From: Mucilaginibacter sabulilitoris
Lineage (GTDB): Bacteria; Bacteroidota; Bacteroidia; Sphingobacteriales; Sphingobacteriaceae
DNA length: 64,000 nt
Assembly: GCF_034262375.1 (NCBI RefSeq)
Contig: NZ_CP139558.1
Location: 1,054,001 to 1,118,000, forward strand
Reading direction: 5' to 3'
Below are positions 1 to 9,173 of the stretch, in pieces (within the stretch, counting starts at the first letter, position 1; every line of letters begins with the position of its first letter). The notes beneath the pieces were generated by a model, which was given only the letters and a program-made list of their open reading frames with translations, searched no databases and had not been told where the DNA came from. The position numbers and the translations under genes are program-made.

Positions 1-1
1 A

Positions 2-256
2 ATTCCTTTTGGCGCAATACTACGCACGAGAACACTTTCAGAAACCAAAGGTTTTATGAAGGCTCTTGTTGATACAGAAAGTGATCGCATCCTCGGATTC
101 TGTGCTTTTGGGGTAGAAGCAGGGGAACTGTTGGCGCCGGTCCAAGTCGTTATGTCGGCGCAATTGCCTTATACCATATTACGCGATATGATATTTTCTC
201 ATCCCACAATGGCGGAAGGCTTGAATTCTCTGTTTGGAAGCGTGCCCGCCAGGTAA
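2..256 (+). CDS. Pyridine nucleotide-disulfide oxidoreductase, C-terminal part (partial)
   Basis: The reading frame is open from the left edge and ends at TAA 254-256, so only about 84 C-terminal residues are visible. They match the dimerization domain of class I flavin disulfide reductases (dihydrolipoamide dehydrogenase / mercuric reductase-like): a GFMKALVD segment, then DRILGFCAFGVEAGE, and the C-terminal FSHPTMAEGLNSLF, whose His-Pro is the catalytic pair supplied to the partner subunit. The FAD and NAD(P)H domains lie outside the window, so the substrate cannot be named. A strong bidirectional hairpin follows the stop. The gene converges with the next one. Confidence 0.85.
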   Translation: MPFGAILRTRTLSETKGFMKALVDTESDRILGFCAFGVEAGELLAPVQVVMSAQLPYTILRDMIFSHPTMAEGLNSLFGSVPAR

Positions 257-276
257 ATTATTATTGGCAAGGATGA

Positions 277-320
277 AAATAAGAAAAGGCAGGGTAGCAC
301 CATCCTGTCTTTTCTTATTT
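277..320. terminator. Bidirectional intrinsic terminator
   Basis: AAATAAGAAAAG (277-288) pairs with CTTTTCTTATTT (309-320), extended inward by CAGG/CCTG. A and T runs on both sides let it serve the plus-strand oxidoreductase and the convergent minus-strand thioredoxin gene. Confidence 0.75.
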
Positions 321-340
321 AGAAGGTTTTACCGTTACTG

Positions 341-1465
341 TTATTTATTAAAAAGTTCCTGCAACTTTTTTTGTAATGCGTCTCCGGTTAAGTTTCGGTC
401 TATAATTTTTCCGTCCGGATCTATTAAAAAATTCTGAGGAATGCCAGAGATATTAAAGGCTTGAGCCACCGGGCTTTTAAAACCTTTCAGGTCAGAAACT
501 TGAAGCCATGTAATATGGTCATCCTCAATAGCTTTTCGCCATTTTTCTTTATTGCCGGGGCCGTCCAAAGAAACTCCCAGGATAATAAAGTTTTTCCCTT
601 TATACTTAGCAACTTGGTTTACCAGGTTGGGATTTTCCAGACGACAAGGATAACACCATGAGGCCCAAAAATCGAGTAACACATAATTCCCCTTTAACGA
701 TGAAAGACTTATACTTTTACCAGCAATATCGGGAAGTGAAAAGTTGGGTGCCAATGTACCATTGGCGAGTTCCAATAGCCTATCGATTTTAATTTTAAGG
801 TTTCTTCCACGCAGAGTTTGTTTTAAATTCAGCGAAAGATTCTTGAAAAGATTTGCAATCTCTTTGATATCAATTTTGGTATAAGTCAAATTAGCCAGTT
901 CTATCAAGCTGACCGGCGATGTCGGATGATCTTTGATGAATGTCATCGTCACATTTAAGGATTGCTGCCGATATATCGTTAACAAGCTATCCAGGTTTCT
1001 TCGTCTCTCGATAGGACTATTTGAACTTAGCTGGTCCTTTGCCCGCGATAATGAATCATATTTATTACTAATCGGTTCATGTTTACGAATAAATATCTCA
1101 TAGTCTTCATTAGCTCGATTCCCGCTTATAGACGAATATTTTATTGAGTCTTTTAATATAGATACTTTTATAACTCCTTCTTCAAGGTAAATATTTTTCA
1201 TGTCTCCGGAATTTTCCAGGCCGTCTCCTTTCTTATTGAGAAAAATATAAGCGAGCACTGGAAAATCACCTTTAACTTTAATGTTAAAAGCTCCTTGTTT
1301 GATCGATGCGGAATCAACTATTTTCTTTTGTTGTTCATAACGCACCAAGTAAACTTTTGCGCCATTCTGAATTGTCGGGGCTTTACCTTGTATTTCTGAC
1401 TGATTTCCTTGCGCTAATACAAACTGTGGTAAAGTAAAGATTAGGTATAAAATTTTTTTGAACAT
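341..1465 (-). CDS. TlpA-family thioredoxin-like protein with DUF4369 N-terminal domain
   Basis: A 374-residue exported protein. A signal peptide (FTLPQFVLAQG) is followed by a DUF4369-type beta domain (about residues 25-125), a helical linker, and a C-terminal AhpC/TSA-TlpA thioredoxin fold. The redox motif is WCYPC (Cys271 and Cys274) and a cis-Pro lies in GIPQNFLID. Family members are periplasmic or membrane-bound thiol-disulfide reductases, and in Bacteroidota they often sit next to SusC/SusD loci. The substrate is unknown. It starts with ATG and is convergent with the upstream oxidoreductase. Confidence 0.88.
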   Translation of the reverse strand: MFKKILYLIFTLPQFVLAQGNQSEIQGKAPTIQNGAKVYLVRYEQQKKIVDSASIKQGAFNIKVKGDFPVLAYIFLNKKGDGLENSGDMKNIYLEEGVIKVSILKDSIKYSSISGNRANEDYEIFIRKHEPISNKYDSLSRAKDQLSSNSPIERRRNLDSLLTIYRQQSLNVTMTFIKDHPTSPVSLIELANLTYTKIDIKEIANLFKNLSLNLKQTLRGRNLKIKIDRLLELANGTLAPNFSLPDIAGKSISLSSLKGNYVLLDFWASWCYPCRLENPNLVNQVAKYKGKNFIILGVSLDGPGNKEKWRKAIEDDHITWLQVSDLKGFKSPVAQAFNISGIPQNFLIDPDGKIIDRNLTGDALQKKLQELFNK

Positions 1466-1547
1466 TTGAATATATTAGAATGGTTACATTACAAATATTG
1501 ACTTACAGATAAATTCTTTGTTGCATTCGTATAAGTTCGAGCATACA

Positions 1548-2072
1548 TCAATGAGTTCCAAAATGGTTAACAAGATATAGGGACAAGCTTAGAGAAATTA
1601 TATCCTTAAATAGGAACAAGCCATTCAGACTCATATAACTCATCCCATTAATGTGAGCAATTACTCCAGGAGTAGACAAAAACATAGTACTGGTGATAAA
1701 AAACATCAGGGTCGCGATTAATCCTCCCACCATGCCAAATTTGGGCTTGATATAACCAATTAAGATTAAAAGTGCCGCCCCGATTTCAGTCGCCCCAATG
1801 ATATCTGAACCAACATACGGGCCAAAAACTTTGAAATGCCAACTGATCAGAGGACTGTTTGATACTAGGGGTGTAATGCTCTCTGCTCCAGAAGCGGTCA
1901 TTTTAAACAACCCTCCCCAAATAAGCATTACAATCATACCTGCACTACCAATAAAGAAAGGTATATCATGCTGACCGATCCAAATGGCAACTTTTTCTAA
2001 GCTGGTTTTATTTATTAAAGTGAACTTATTGTTCCTAACCTGTTTTGTTGTTGATTTTAATGACGGTTTCAT
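1548..2072 (-). CDS. DUF417 (YkgB-like) inner-membrane protein
   Basis: About 174 residues from the ATG at 2072 (MKPSLKSTT). The frame stays open for 98 codons upstream, but that part is rich in Cys, Trp and Arg and does not resemble this family. The visible protein has four hydrophobic segments, beginning IPFFIGSAGMIVMLIWGGLFK and ending in a C-terminal helix near LFKDIISLSLSLYLV. Motifs typical of DUF417 are present (IWGGLFK, ATEIGAALLILIG, FLSTPGVI). The function is unknown; E. coli YkgB/RclC is linked to reactive-chlorine resistance, so a stress role is possible but is only inferred. Confidence 0.75.
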   Translation of the reverse strand: MKPSLKSTTKQVRNNKFTLINKTSLEKVAIWIGQHDIPFFIGSAGMIVMLIWGGLFKMTASGAESITPLVSNSPLISWHFKVFGPYVGSDIIGATEIGAALLILIGYIKPKFGMVGGLIATLMFFITSTMFLSTPGVIAHINGMSYMSLNGLFLFKDIISLSLSLYLVNHFGTH

Positions 2073-2636
2073 TGGTGATTGATTTGATATTTCAAATATC
2101 CAGGGAACGAGGCATTCAAAAAAGGCATTAACTGCCCGACAACAGGTTCGAATTGCCCGAGTTAATCCCAATCCACGAAGATGTGAGATGTCCCTCTTAT
2201 TGTAAATATAATCCCGCTGCATCCACGGATGTAACATGAACTCAGTCTTTGTTCGGGCCATACATCGGCGCTTATTATACCAGAAGCCGCCAAGGATATA
2301 ATTTGAAGGTATCGTCATCAAAAGCCTAATGTACAAAAGATTACAAACCGTCTTCAACGTCCCCAAGAAGCCTAATGAAAGGCAAAAGTTGAAGTTTGAG
2401 CAATACGAGAATTGGTATCAAGTATTTGGCGGCGTCGTTTGTAAGGGGAAAAAGTGTCTGCATTTGGGAACCGAAATGCTTAAAAAAGATGGCCCGGGTA
2501 GTTTGTCCGCTACATAACCTTACCGCCGACGTTGAAACTTTAGTTATAAAGCCATTAGCAATCTAAGAAATTATTGAGGTCTTCGAACACAACCATTTGA
2601 ATATTCTTTTGTTGTTAATTGGCATACTCCTGCCAT
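2073..2636. other. Intergenic region without a convincing gene
   Basis: Only weak overlapping ORFs occur here: a 62-codon plus-strand frame at 2329-2517 and the open 5' extension of the DUF417 frame on the minus strand. Neither has a recognisable domain. I see no tRNA, strong hairpin or clear promoter. It may be the decayed remains of an older gene. Confidence 0.4.
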
Positions 2637-2930
2637 ATGAAAAATTATCAGCCTATACTTTTAACCACCTTATCTACTAACCATGGAATGCAAGGACTTG
2701 GAATTTGTGTCGCATTACTTGGAGTTTCATTGAAATATTGGATTGGCAGAAGGAGATTTTACAGACGATCCGTTACTGGCGTGCAGCTTTTTTCATCCTA
2801 TGAAAAAATGGGTCTGATCAGATTTATGGAATGGATTGGCTCAGTACTCGGAACATTATTAATCTTAGGTGGAATATTCATATTTCTGCTTATGCTTATT
2901 ACATCACATCCATCTCATCAACACCTGTAA
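2637..2930 (+). CDS. Small membrane protein of unknown function
   Basis: 97 residues if started at the ATG at 2637; the longer frame needs a TTG at 2619. A first hydrophobic stretch (GLGICVALLGVSLKYWIG) is followed by a basic RRRFYRR segment, GVQLFSSYEKMGLIRFMEW, and a second membrane helix (GSVLGTLLILGGIFIFLLMLI). The layout of helix, basic loop with GVxxFxSYE, then helix recurs in small hypothetical proteins of Sphingobacteriales. No function is known. A short His-rich tail (HPSHQHL) could bind metal, which is speculative. Confidence 0.6.
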   Translation: MKNYQPILLTTLSTNHGMQGLGICVALLGVSLKYWIGRRRFYRRSVTGVQLFSSYEKMGLIRFMEWIGSVLGTLLILGGIFIFLLMLITSHPSHQHL

Positions 2931-3033
2931 CTTGAATCTTAATTGGAAAATTGAATCTGTTTTTGAATTTATAAGACTTTGACGTTCATGAAAACTGTAG
3001 TATTCATTTGTTGAAGTGAGCTGATTGCTTAAG

Positions 3034-3258
3034 TTAAAAATTTAAAAGCTCTGCTCTTTCTATTTTTAATCCTTTTGCCAATGCAATTATTACTGTAAGA
3101 GTTGGATTTCTTTTACCTTTTTCCAATCTATGTATCTCGCTAAAATCGACCTCAGATAGGATTTCTAATTGACGAAGACTAATTCCCTTTTTTTTCCTAA
3201 TTTTCTGAAGGTTTTTACCAAAATCTACTAAAACGCTTTCATTTCGAGTATTACTCAT
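3034..3258 (-). CDS. XRE-family helix-turn-helix transcriptional regulator
   Basis: About 74 residues from the ATG at 3258 (MSNTRNES); an 8-codon longer TTG start is possible. The protein is essentially one lambda-repressor-like HTH: KNLQKIRKKKGISLRQLEILSEVDFSEIHRLEKGKRNPTLTVI, where the second helix-turn-helix unit and the LEKGKRNPT motif are typical of HTH_3/XRE regulators. No effector domain is present. Its target is not evident; it stands alone between small hypotheticals. Confidence 0.85.
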   Translation of the reverse strand: MSNTRNESVLVDFGKNLQKIRKKKGISLRQLEILSEVDFSEIHRLEKGKRNPTLTVIIALAKGLKIERAELLNF

Positions 3259-3440
3259 AGGTGAAAAGTCGATTATTCGCAAAAAATATCTGTAGGACTA
3301 TTGACATACATATTAATATTTCTTATCTTGCATTCTTATATTTTATTAATTTAGCGACACTTCAAAATATTAGAAGCATTCGCTTTGAATCTCGTAACTG
3401 AAACCTAGGAAATTTCAATAACGGCGAGATGATAGGTGGA

Positions 3441-3530
3441 ATGCTCACGCCATAGGCGTGGGCTCCCTTATTGTCGTCGGTTCTCCTAGGTACCTAGTTG
3501 CAATAAGTGGGGTTCCACGCCTTATTGCCT
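3441..3530 (+). repeat. Nested inverted repeats, REP/RAYT-like or IS end
   Basis: CACGCC-ATA-GGCGTG (3446-3460) is a perfect 6-bp hairpin. CTTATTG near 3468-3474 pairs with CAATAAG at 3501-3507. GCAATAAG (3500-3507) also pairs with CTTATTGC (3521-3528) around TGGGGTTCCA. Such overlapping hairpins resemble the ends of IS200/IS605 or REP-associated tyrosine transposase elements, but no transposase is nearby. Confidence 0.45.
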
Positions 3531-3566
3531 CGGCATCATGGCAAGGTCCCTTATAACATTACAGGG

Positions 3567-3827
3567 ATGACTGCCAAAGTAAGATCACTTAACCGACACG
3601 ACCTGCTTAATGCCGGAGAGGCTATTGAGCGGATATTGTCCGTAGTCGATTCTGCTGAAATCAAAAACGAGCTCCTTAAATGGCTTGAAATTGGTTTCAA
3701 AGATCATTCAAAAACCCTGGCTAACTTCTCTTCAGAAGAATTAGCTATTTTCCTCGACAAATTACCTGATCTTGTCCTGGCCCTGTATTGCTACCAAAAG
3801 GAAACAGAGAAAGGAGACGACAAATGA
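3567..3827 (+). CDS. Hypothetical protein
   Basis: 86 residues from the ATG at 3567 (MTAKVRSLNRHDLLN). The frame stays open upstream from 3507, but that part overlaps the hairpin repeats and is unlikely to be translated. It is a mostly helical, acidic small protein (LNAGEAIERILSVVDSAEIKNELLKWLEIG, then EELAIFLDKLPDLVLAL) with no motif I recognise. No clear operon partner; the next gene starts 146 bp downstream. Confidence 0.5.
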   Translation: MTAKVRSLNRHDLLNAGEAIERILSVVDSAEIKNELLKWLEIGFKDHSKTLANFSSEELAIFLDKLPDLVLALYCYQKETEKGDDK

Positions 3828-3973
3828 CCATGATTCCCCAAAATCAATGGCTTCTTGTCATTTGCCCGCCAGATTGATAAGTATAAATGGCAGCCTGGAT
3901 CAGTTTTTTAGTTAATTACCTTCTACGGCTGCCATTACTTTCCATTTTTAGTTTTTAAATCAATTATAATCTC

Positions 3974-4534
3974 ATGAAAAAATTAACGATCGTACTCGTA
4001 TTGGCATTGCTATGCCTAAAATTTTATACACAAGCGCAAGAAAAAGCTCACTTAATAGATTTGAAGCCTGGCGACAAAATGCCGGATGTCAAGATTACCA
4101 ACATTATTAATTCAAAGGTCAGTTTCGCAAAAATTTCAGATTATAAAGGAAAACTTATTATCCTGGATTTTTGGTCAACCTGGTGTGCCGCATGTATTGA
4201 TGGATTTTCACACCTTGATTCCTTACAACGGTTATTCCCGGATAAAATTCATGTTTTACTAGTAAATCCCAAAAAAGAAGGTGATAATGAAAAAGGTGTA
4301 AAAGTTGTCATTAACCGGATGAATGAATGGTCCTCGCACCCCTTTAAACTGCCCATTGTACTGCAAGACACCGCTATTTCCAATAATTTTCAGATACATG
4401 GTCTTCCACATTGCGCCTGGATTGGTCCCAATGGCTATGTCATCGGGATAACTGGAAAGGAAGAAGTTACCCTGGAAAATATAAAAAAAGGAATTGCCGG
4501 CGAAATGATCGAGATAACTGAAGGCAAACATTAA
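3974..4534 (+). CDS. TlpA-like periplasmic thioredoxin
   Basis: 186 residues with an N-terminal signal peptide (cleavage near YTQAQE). A thioredoxin fold follows: LKPGDKMPDVKI, then LIILDFWSTWCAAC with the redox pair Cys71/Cys74, and a cis-Pro region GLPHCAWIGPNG. It probably reduces or shuffles disulfides in the periplasm. It ends 11 bp before the SusC-like gene, so the two and susD are very likely one operon. A thioredoxin heading a SusCD operon is known in Bacteroidota; the client here is unknown, possibly proteins of the transport complex or an imported peptide. Confidence 0.88.
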   Translation: MKKLTIVLVLALLCLKFYTQAQEKAHLIDLKPGDKMPDVKITNIINSKVSFAKISDYKGKLIILDFWSTWCAACIDGFSHLDSLQRLFPDKIHVLLVNPKKEGDNEKGVKVVINRMNEWSSHPFKLPIVLQDTAISNNFQIHGLPHCAWIGPNGYVIGITGKEEVTLENIKKGIAGEMIEITEGKH

Positions 4535-4545
4535 TTCATATAACC

Positions 4546-7500
4546 ATGAAAATAAAATTATACATAATATTAATTCTTATGATAATAAGGATATCGCCTT
4601 TATTTGGTCAGGGAACTATACACATTTATGGTGATATTAAATCAGAGACAGGGCAGCCTATACAAGGGGTAACCATAAAAACTATCAGAGATAAAACCAG
4701 CACCACTAGTGATGTTAATGGAAAATTTGGAACCGTTTTAATATCGCCATCTGATACGCTGTTATTGACCCATGTCGGATATAAGCCTGTCAAATTTTTT
4801 ATCACACAGGAAAATTTAAATGTGCTTCATCTTAAGATGGCATCTACAGTAAGCGAATTACAGGAAGTAATTGTGAGTACAGGTTATCAGGATATTCCGA
4901 AAGAAAGGGTTACCGGATCGTTTTATAAATTAGACAACAAAACGCTTAATCAACGTGTAAGTCCTGATATATTAAGCAGGCTTGACGGTTTGGCGAGTGG
5001 GTTGCTCTTTGATAATCATGATGTTCAACAACACACGATCCAAATACGAGGCTTAAGTACCTTAAATTATAGTTCGGCTTCCCCGTTAATTGTTCTTGAC
5101 AATTTTCCTTACTCTGGCGATATTAACAATATAAATCCCAATGATATTGAGAATATTACGATTTTAAAAGACGCAGCAGCTTCCTCAATATGGGGGGCAC
5201 GTGCTGGTAATGGTGTTATTGTTATTACTACAAAAAAAGCAAAGGTTAATCAACCCATAACTGCAAACATAAACTCCAGTTTAACCATAGCATCAAAGCC
5301 TAATTTGTTTTCTGCAAATCAAATTCCAGTAACCAGTTATATTGATTTGGAGAAATACCTCTTCGGTCAGGGTTATTATGACGCTTTGTTTTCTAACACC
5401 TCATTCCCTCCTTATTCGCAGGTGGTTGACGTTCTGAACCAACAGCGTAACGGGCAACTTACTTCAACGCAAGTAAATCAAATTATTGATCAACTAAGGG
5501 GGCAAGATGTTAGAAACGATATGAAAAAATATCTCTATCGGAAAGCCACTAACCAGCAATACCATTTAAATCTTACGGGTTCAGGAAATAATATCCGTTA
5601 TCTGGTTTCGGCAGGTTACGACAAAGATCTAAATAATTTAATAGGGAATGGAAATGATAGGCTTTCTGTCAGATCTAATAATATCATTGATCTGACTAAA
5701 AAATGGCAGCTTCAGACGGACTTAATTCTAACGAAATCAAGTTCAACTGCAAACAGCCCAGGAGGCTACGAAGGATATAAAACTTTTAACAGCGCAATCT
5801 CTCCCTATGCCAGCCTTGTAAACCCTGATGGCTCGCCTGCTTCAATTGATCTTTATTATAACAAAGCATTTACCGATACCGCTGGCGCCGGAAAGCTCCT
5901 GGACTGGAAATACCGGCCTTTACAAGAACTTCAGAACAACAACAACACTTCAAAGACTTCAGATATACTTGTGAACCTTGGTACTTCTTATAAAATTTTA
6001 GAATGGCTGAGAGCGGATGTTAAATATCAATATGAGCAATCTTGGGGGGACGTAAATAATTTGCAGGATTTAGATTCGTATGCAACGCGTGATGCCATTA
6101 ATACTTATACTCAAATCCATGGTAATGCTATCGCCTATATTTTACCCAAAAACGCGATTTTAAATATCCAAGAAACGGTTAATAAGCAGCAGGCAATAAG
6201 GGGCCAGTTAAACATTGATCATAGATGGAATGAGAACAATCAACTATCGGCAATAATTGGTTCGGAAATAAGAGAGAATCAAAGTAATTCAACCTATGGT
6301 CTAACATATGGTTATGATCCTAACACATTAACCACAATACCGGTGGATTTTGTAAATCTTTATCCTACCTATGATGGGATCTATGGAAATACCTATATTT
6401 CAAATGGTACAAGATTTACCCAGTTGCTTAATAGATTTGTCTCTGTTTTTAGTAATGCCTCCTACACCTATGCGAATAAATACACCATTTCCGCCAGTGC
6501 AAGAAGGGACGCTTCTAACATTTTTGGCGTCAGCACAAATCAAAAATGGCAGCCCTTGTGGTCCACTGGTGCCATGTGGAAAATTGACAGGGAGAAGTTT
6601 TACAACATTTCATGGTTGCCCGAATTAAGTTTGCGGTTAACTTACGGAGAAAGTGGAAACCTCTCTCCCAACGAGTCGGCTCTTACGCGGATCCAATATT
6701 ATAGTGCTTCCCGAAATCCAATTAATATACCTTTCGTTGGCATTAACTCCCCTCCCAATCCGCATTTAAGATGGGAGCAAGTTAAAACTTTGAATGCTGG
6801 ATTTGATTTTGGTTTATTTGGAAATCGGATCAATGGGTCATTCGAATATTATACGAAGCACTCGGACGACCTGATTAATAGCGTGCAACTTGACCCAACC
6901 GTTGGTTTTTCAAACGCACGTCAAAATTCCGCAAGCATATTTACCAAAGGCATAGACCTGGTATTAAATTCCCTGAATATCAATGGCGAATTTAAATGGC
7001 GGTCAACACTACTATTTAATTATATAAACTATAAGGTTACTCGAAATCTCAATAGCCCTGCCACAACAGGGTTAGTTAGTAGTGGAACTTACATTTTTCC
7101 GATTTTAAATTACAACCCCTATGAAATAGTCACTTACAGATGGGCTGGGCTCGATCCAAAAACGGGTGATCCGCGTGGTTATGTAGATGGCGCGATTAGT
7201 TCAGATTACAACGCTCTCACCCAAACCCCTTTGGCACAGCAGGTAAATAATGGTTCAGCAATACCCCCGATATTTGGCACCATTAGAAATAATTTCGAAT
7301 GGAATAATTTTTCTTTGGCTATTAATATCACCTATAAGCTTAATTATTATTTTCTTAAGCCGACTACTAATTATTCAAATCTTCTTACTTCAGGAACAGG
7401 GTATGCTGACTACGAAAGACGATGGCAAAAGCCAGGAGACGAAATGCATACAAATGTGCCCTCTTTTGCCTATCCGGCAAATTCTCAACGCGATGTATTT

Positions 7501-7743
7501 TATCAATATGCGTCAATTAACGTAGAGAAAGGCGATAATTTCAAGCTGAATGATGTTTATTTTAGTTATGATTTTACTCCACATAAAAAAATTGCGGGTT
7601 TTAAATCGATGCAATTTTACTTATACGCTAATCAATTAAATTTCATTTTGTGGAAGGCTAATAATGTGGGCATTGATCCTGATATCGTATATGAGGTAAC
7701 TCCGCCTGTCAATCTTTCAGTAGGTATTAAAGCTTCACTTTAA
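4546..7743 (+). CDS. SusC/RagA-family TonB-dependent outer-membrane transporter
   Basis: 1065 residues. Signal peptide (ISPLFGQG), a carboxypeptidase D regulatory-like beta-sandwich (about 25-95), a TonB-box region (QEVIVSTGYQDIPKER), the plug (IQIRGLSTLNYSSASPLIVLDN through DAAASSIWGARAGNGVIVITTKK) and a long beta-barrel ending in a hydrophobic strand (NLSVGIKASL). The partner SusD-like lipoprotein starts 12 bp downstream. STGYQ-IPKER SusC proteins occur in loci with thioredoxins and peptidases rather than glycosidases, so the ligand may be a peptide; no glycan enzyme lies near this pair. Ligand assignment is inference. Confidence 0.93.
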   Translation: MKIKLYIILILMIIRISPLFGQGTIHIYGDIKSETGQPIQGVTIKTIRDKTSTTSDVNGKFGTVLISPSDTLLLTHVGYKPVKFFITQENLNVLHLKMASTVSELQEVIVSTGYQDIPKERVTGSFYKLDNKTLNQRVSPDILSRLDGLASGLLFDNHDVQQHTIQIRGLSTLNYSSASPLIVLDNFPYSGDINNINPNDIENITILKDAAASSIWGARAGNGVIVITTKKAKVNQPITANINSSLTIASKPNLFSANQIPVTSYIDLEKYLFGQGYYDALFSNTSFPPYSQVVDVLNQQRNGQLTSTQVNQIIDQLRGQDVRNDMKKYLYRKATNQQYHLNLTGSGNNIRYLVSAGYDKDLNNLIGNGNDRLSVRSNNIIDLTKKWQLQTDLILTKSSSTANSPGGYEGYKTFNSAISPYASLVNPDGSPASIDLYYNKAFTDTAGAGKLLDWKYRPLQELQNNNNTSKTSDILVNLGTSYKILEWLRADVKYQYEQSWGDVNNLQDLDSYATRDAINTYTQIHGNAIAYILPKNAILNIQETVNKQQAIRGQLNIDHRWNENNQLSAIIGSEIRENQSNSTYGLTYGYDPNTLTTIPVDFVNLYPTYDGIYGNTYISNGTRFTQLLNRFVSVFSNASYTYANKYTISASARRDASNIFGVSTNQKWQPLWSTGAMWKIDREKFYNISWLPELSLRLTYGESGNLSPNESALTRIQYYSASRNPINIPFVGINSPPNPHLRWEQVKTLNAGFDFGLFGNRINGSFEYYTKHSDDLINSVQLDPTVGFSNARQNSASIFTKGIDLVLNSLNINGEFKWRSTLLFNYINYKVTRNLNSPATTGLVSSGTYIFPILNYNPYEIVTYRWAGLDPKTGDPRGYVDGAISSDYNALTQTPLAQQVNNGSAIPPIFGTIRNNFEWNNFSLAINITYKLNYYFLKPTTNYSNLLTSGTGYADYERRWQKPGDEMHTNVPSFAYPANSQRDVFYQYASINVEKGDNFKLNDVYFSYDFTPHKKIAGFKSMQFYLYANQLNFILWKANNVGIDPDIVYEVTPPVNLSVGIKASL

Positions 7744-7755
7744 ATCATTAATCAT

Positions 7756-9135
7756 ATGAAAAGGATAACAAGAATACAGCTACGTAGGTATCTGCAGTGC
7801 TCTCGCGTTTTTTTATTTATAATTTTATGCATCCCAATTTATTCTTGTAATAAATACTTGGACGCCAAACCAGATCAATCTATTGCTACACCGACGACGA
7901 TTGACGACGCCGAGGGCATATTAAATAACTACAATTTTATCAATGCCCGATATCCATCGGCATCTGAGGTAAGTTCCGATGATTTTTATCTAACAAAACC
8001 TGATTGGAGCACGTTGGCAGACGCACCTCGTAACTATTACACTTGGCAAAAATATGATATGATTGGAGGTGATTATAGTTCACCTTATTCAACCATTGAG
8101 TATGCAAATATCATTATTGATGCACTACCCAAAATTGTAACGACAGATGTGACCAGGAAAAACATTGTTCAGGGAAGCGCTTTATTTGTTCGTGCATTTA
8201 ATCATTATTCTTTATCACAGCTATTTGCCAAGGTTTATGATAAAAATACGGCAAATGTGGACCTGGGAATCGTATTGAGGCTTACCTCAGATATCGCCGT
8301 TAAACCTGTACGGTCAACAAATACAGAGACTTATAATTCTATTATTATGGACTTAAAACGAGCAGTAACATTATTGCCTGCAAATACAGTTCAGAAATTT
8401 AAACCAAGTAAAGCAGCAGTATATGGCCTGCTTGCCAGAGTTTACCTTTCCATGAGTGATTATCCAAATGCTGGTTTATATGCCGATTCTGCCCTTAGTT
8501 TTTATAATAAATTGATTAATTATAATAATGTAAGTACAACCGCAACGGTCCCATTTGTTCAATTCAACGATGAAGTTATATACGACGCCCGCACATCAAC
8601 GCCAGCGGCATTGTCTTCTTCCAAAGCCAAGATCGATACTTTACTTTATGGAAGTTATTCAACGAACGACTTAAGAAAAACTATTTTATTTAAAACAAAT
8701 GCGAATGGTAGTCACGCATTTAAGGGTAATTACACCGGGCAGAATAATGCGTCTTTATTTACAGGTATTGCAACGAATGAACTGTATCTTATAAAAGCAG
8801 AAGCTGATGTGCGAGGTGGAAAATCAATGGGAGCGTTGCAAACAATTAACAATCTCTTGGTAAATCGATATAAGCAGGGTACTTATGTTCCTTATGATAC
8901 TTCCGATCCCGGGCAGTTACTTCTATTTATTTTGCAGGAACGGCGTAAGGATCTGCCATTTAGAAGTCTGCGATGGACAGACCTGCGACGATTTAGTAAA
9001 GAGTCAAATTATAAAGTAATATTATCAAGAAATTTAGAGGGGCAAACATTTCAACTCCCTCCGGGCGACCCCCGATATGTATTCGAAATTGACCGGAATG
9101 CAGTTAACGCAAGCGGACTTGTTCAAAACCCTTAA
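7756..9135 (+). CDS. SusD/RagB-family nutrient-binding lipoprotein
   Basis: 459 residues. A long hydrophobic leader ends in a lipobox (IYSCNKYLDAKPDQS), giving an outer-membrane surface lipoprotein. The SusD-like helical core contains the typical N-terminal SADDF-like stretch (SSDDFYL), an LLARVYLSMSDYPNAGLYADSAL TPR-like segment and the C-terminal RSLRWTDLRRFSKE motif followed by a late PPGDPRYVFEI. It caps the SusC barrel encoded immediately upstream. At 459 residues it is at the shorter end of the family. A strong hairpin terminator follows 4 bp after the stop. Confidence 0.93.
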   Translation: MKRITRIQLRRYLQCSRVFLFIILCIPIYSCNKYLDAKPDQSIATPTTIDDAEGILNNYNFINARYPSASEVSSDDFYLTKPDWSTLADAPRNYYTWQKYDMIGGDYSSPYSTIEYANIIIDALPKIVTTDVTRKNIVQGSALFVRAFNHYSLSQLFAKVYDKNTANVDLGIVLRLTSDIAVKPVRSTNTETYNSIIMDLKRAVTLLPANTVQKFKPSKAAVYGLLARVYLSMSDYPNAGLYADSALSFYNKLINYNNVSTTATVPFVQFNDEVIYDARTSTPAALSSSKAKIDTLLYGSYSTNDLRKTILFKTNANGSHAFKGNYTGQNNASLFTGIATNELYLIKAEADVRGGKSMGALQTINNLLVNRYKQGTYVPYDTSDPGQLLLFILQERRKDLPFRSLRWTDLRRFSKESNYKVILSRNLEGQTFQLPPGDPRYVFEIDRNAVNASGLVQNP

Positions 9136-9138
9136 TTT

Positions 9139-9168
9139 AAAATGGCGGGAATAACTTCCCGCCATTTT
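9139..9168. terminator. Bidirectional intrinsic terminator
   Basis: AAAATGGCGGGAA (9139-9151) and TTCCCGCCATTTT (9156-9168) form a perfect 13-bp stem with a TAAC loop, followed by ACTTTTT. It ends the plus-strand susD operon and the convergent minus-strand DUF6520 gene. Confidence 0.9.
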
Positions 9169-9173
9169 ACTTT

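Noticed and set aside
1548..2366. Full 272-codon frame for the DUF417 protein
   Set aside because: The first 98 codons are Cys/Arg-rich and unlike the family; the ATG at 2072 gives a normal-length protein.
2329..2517. 62-codon plus-strand ORF
   Set aside because: No domain, no clear start signal, and it overlaps another open frame on the opposite strand; too weak to call a gene.
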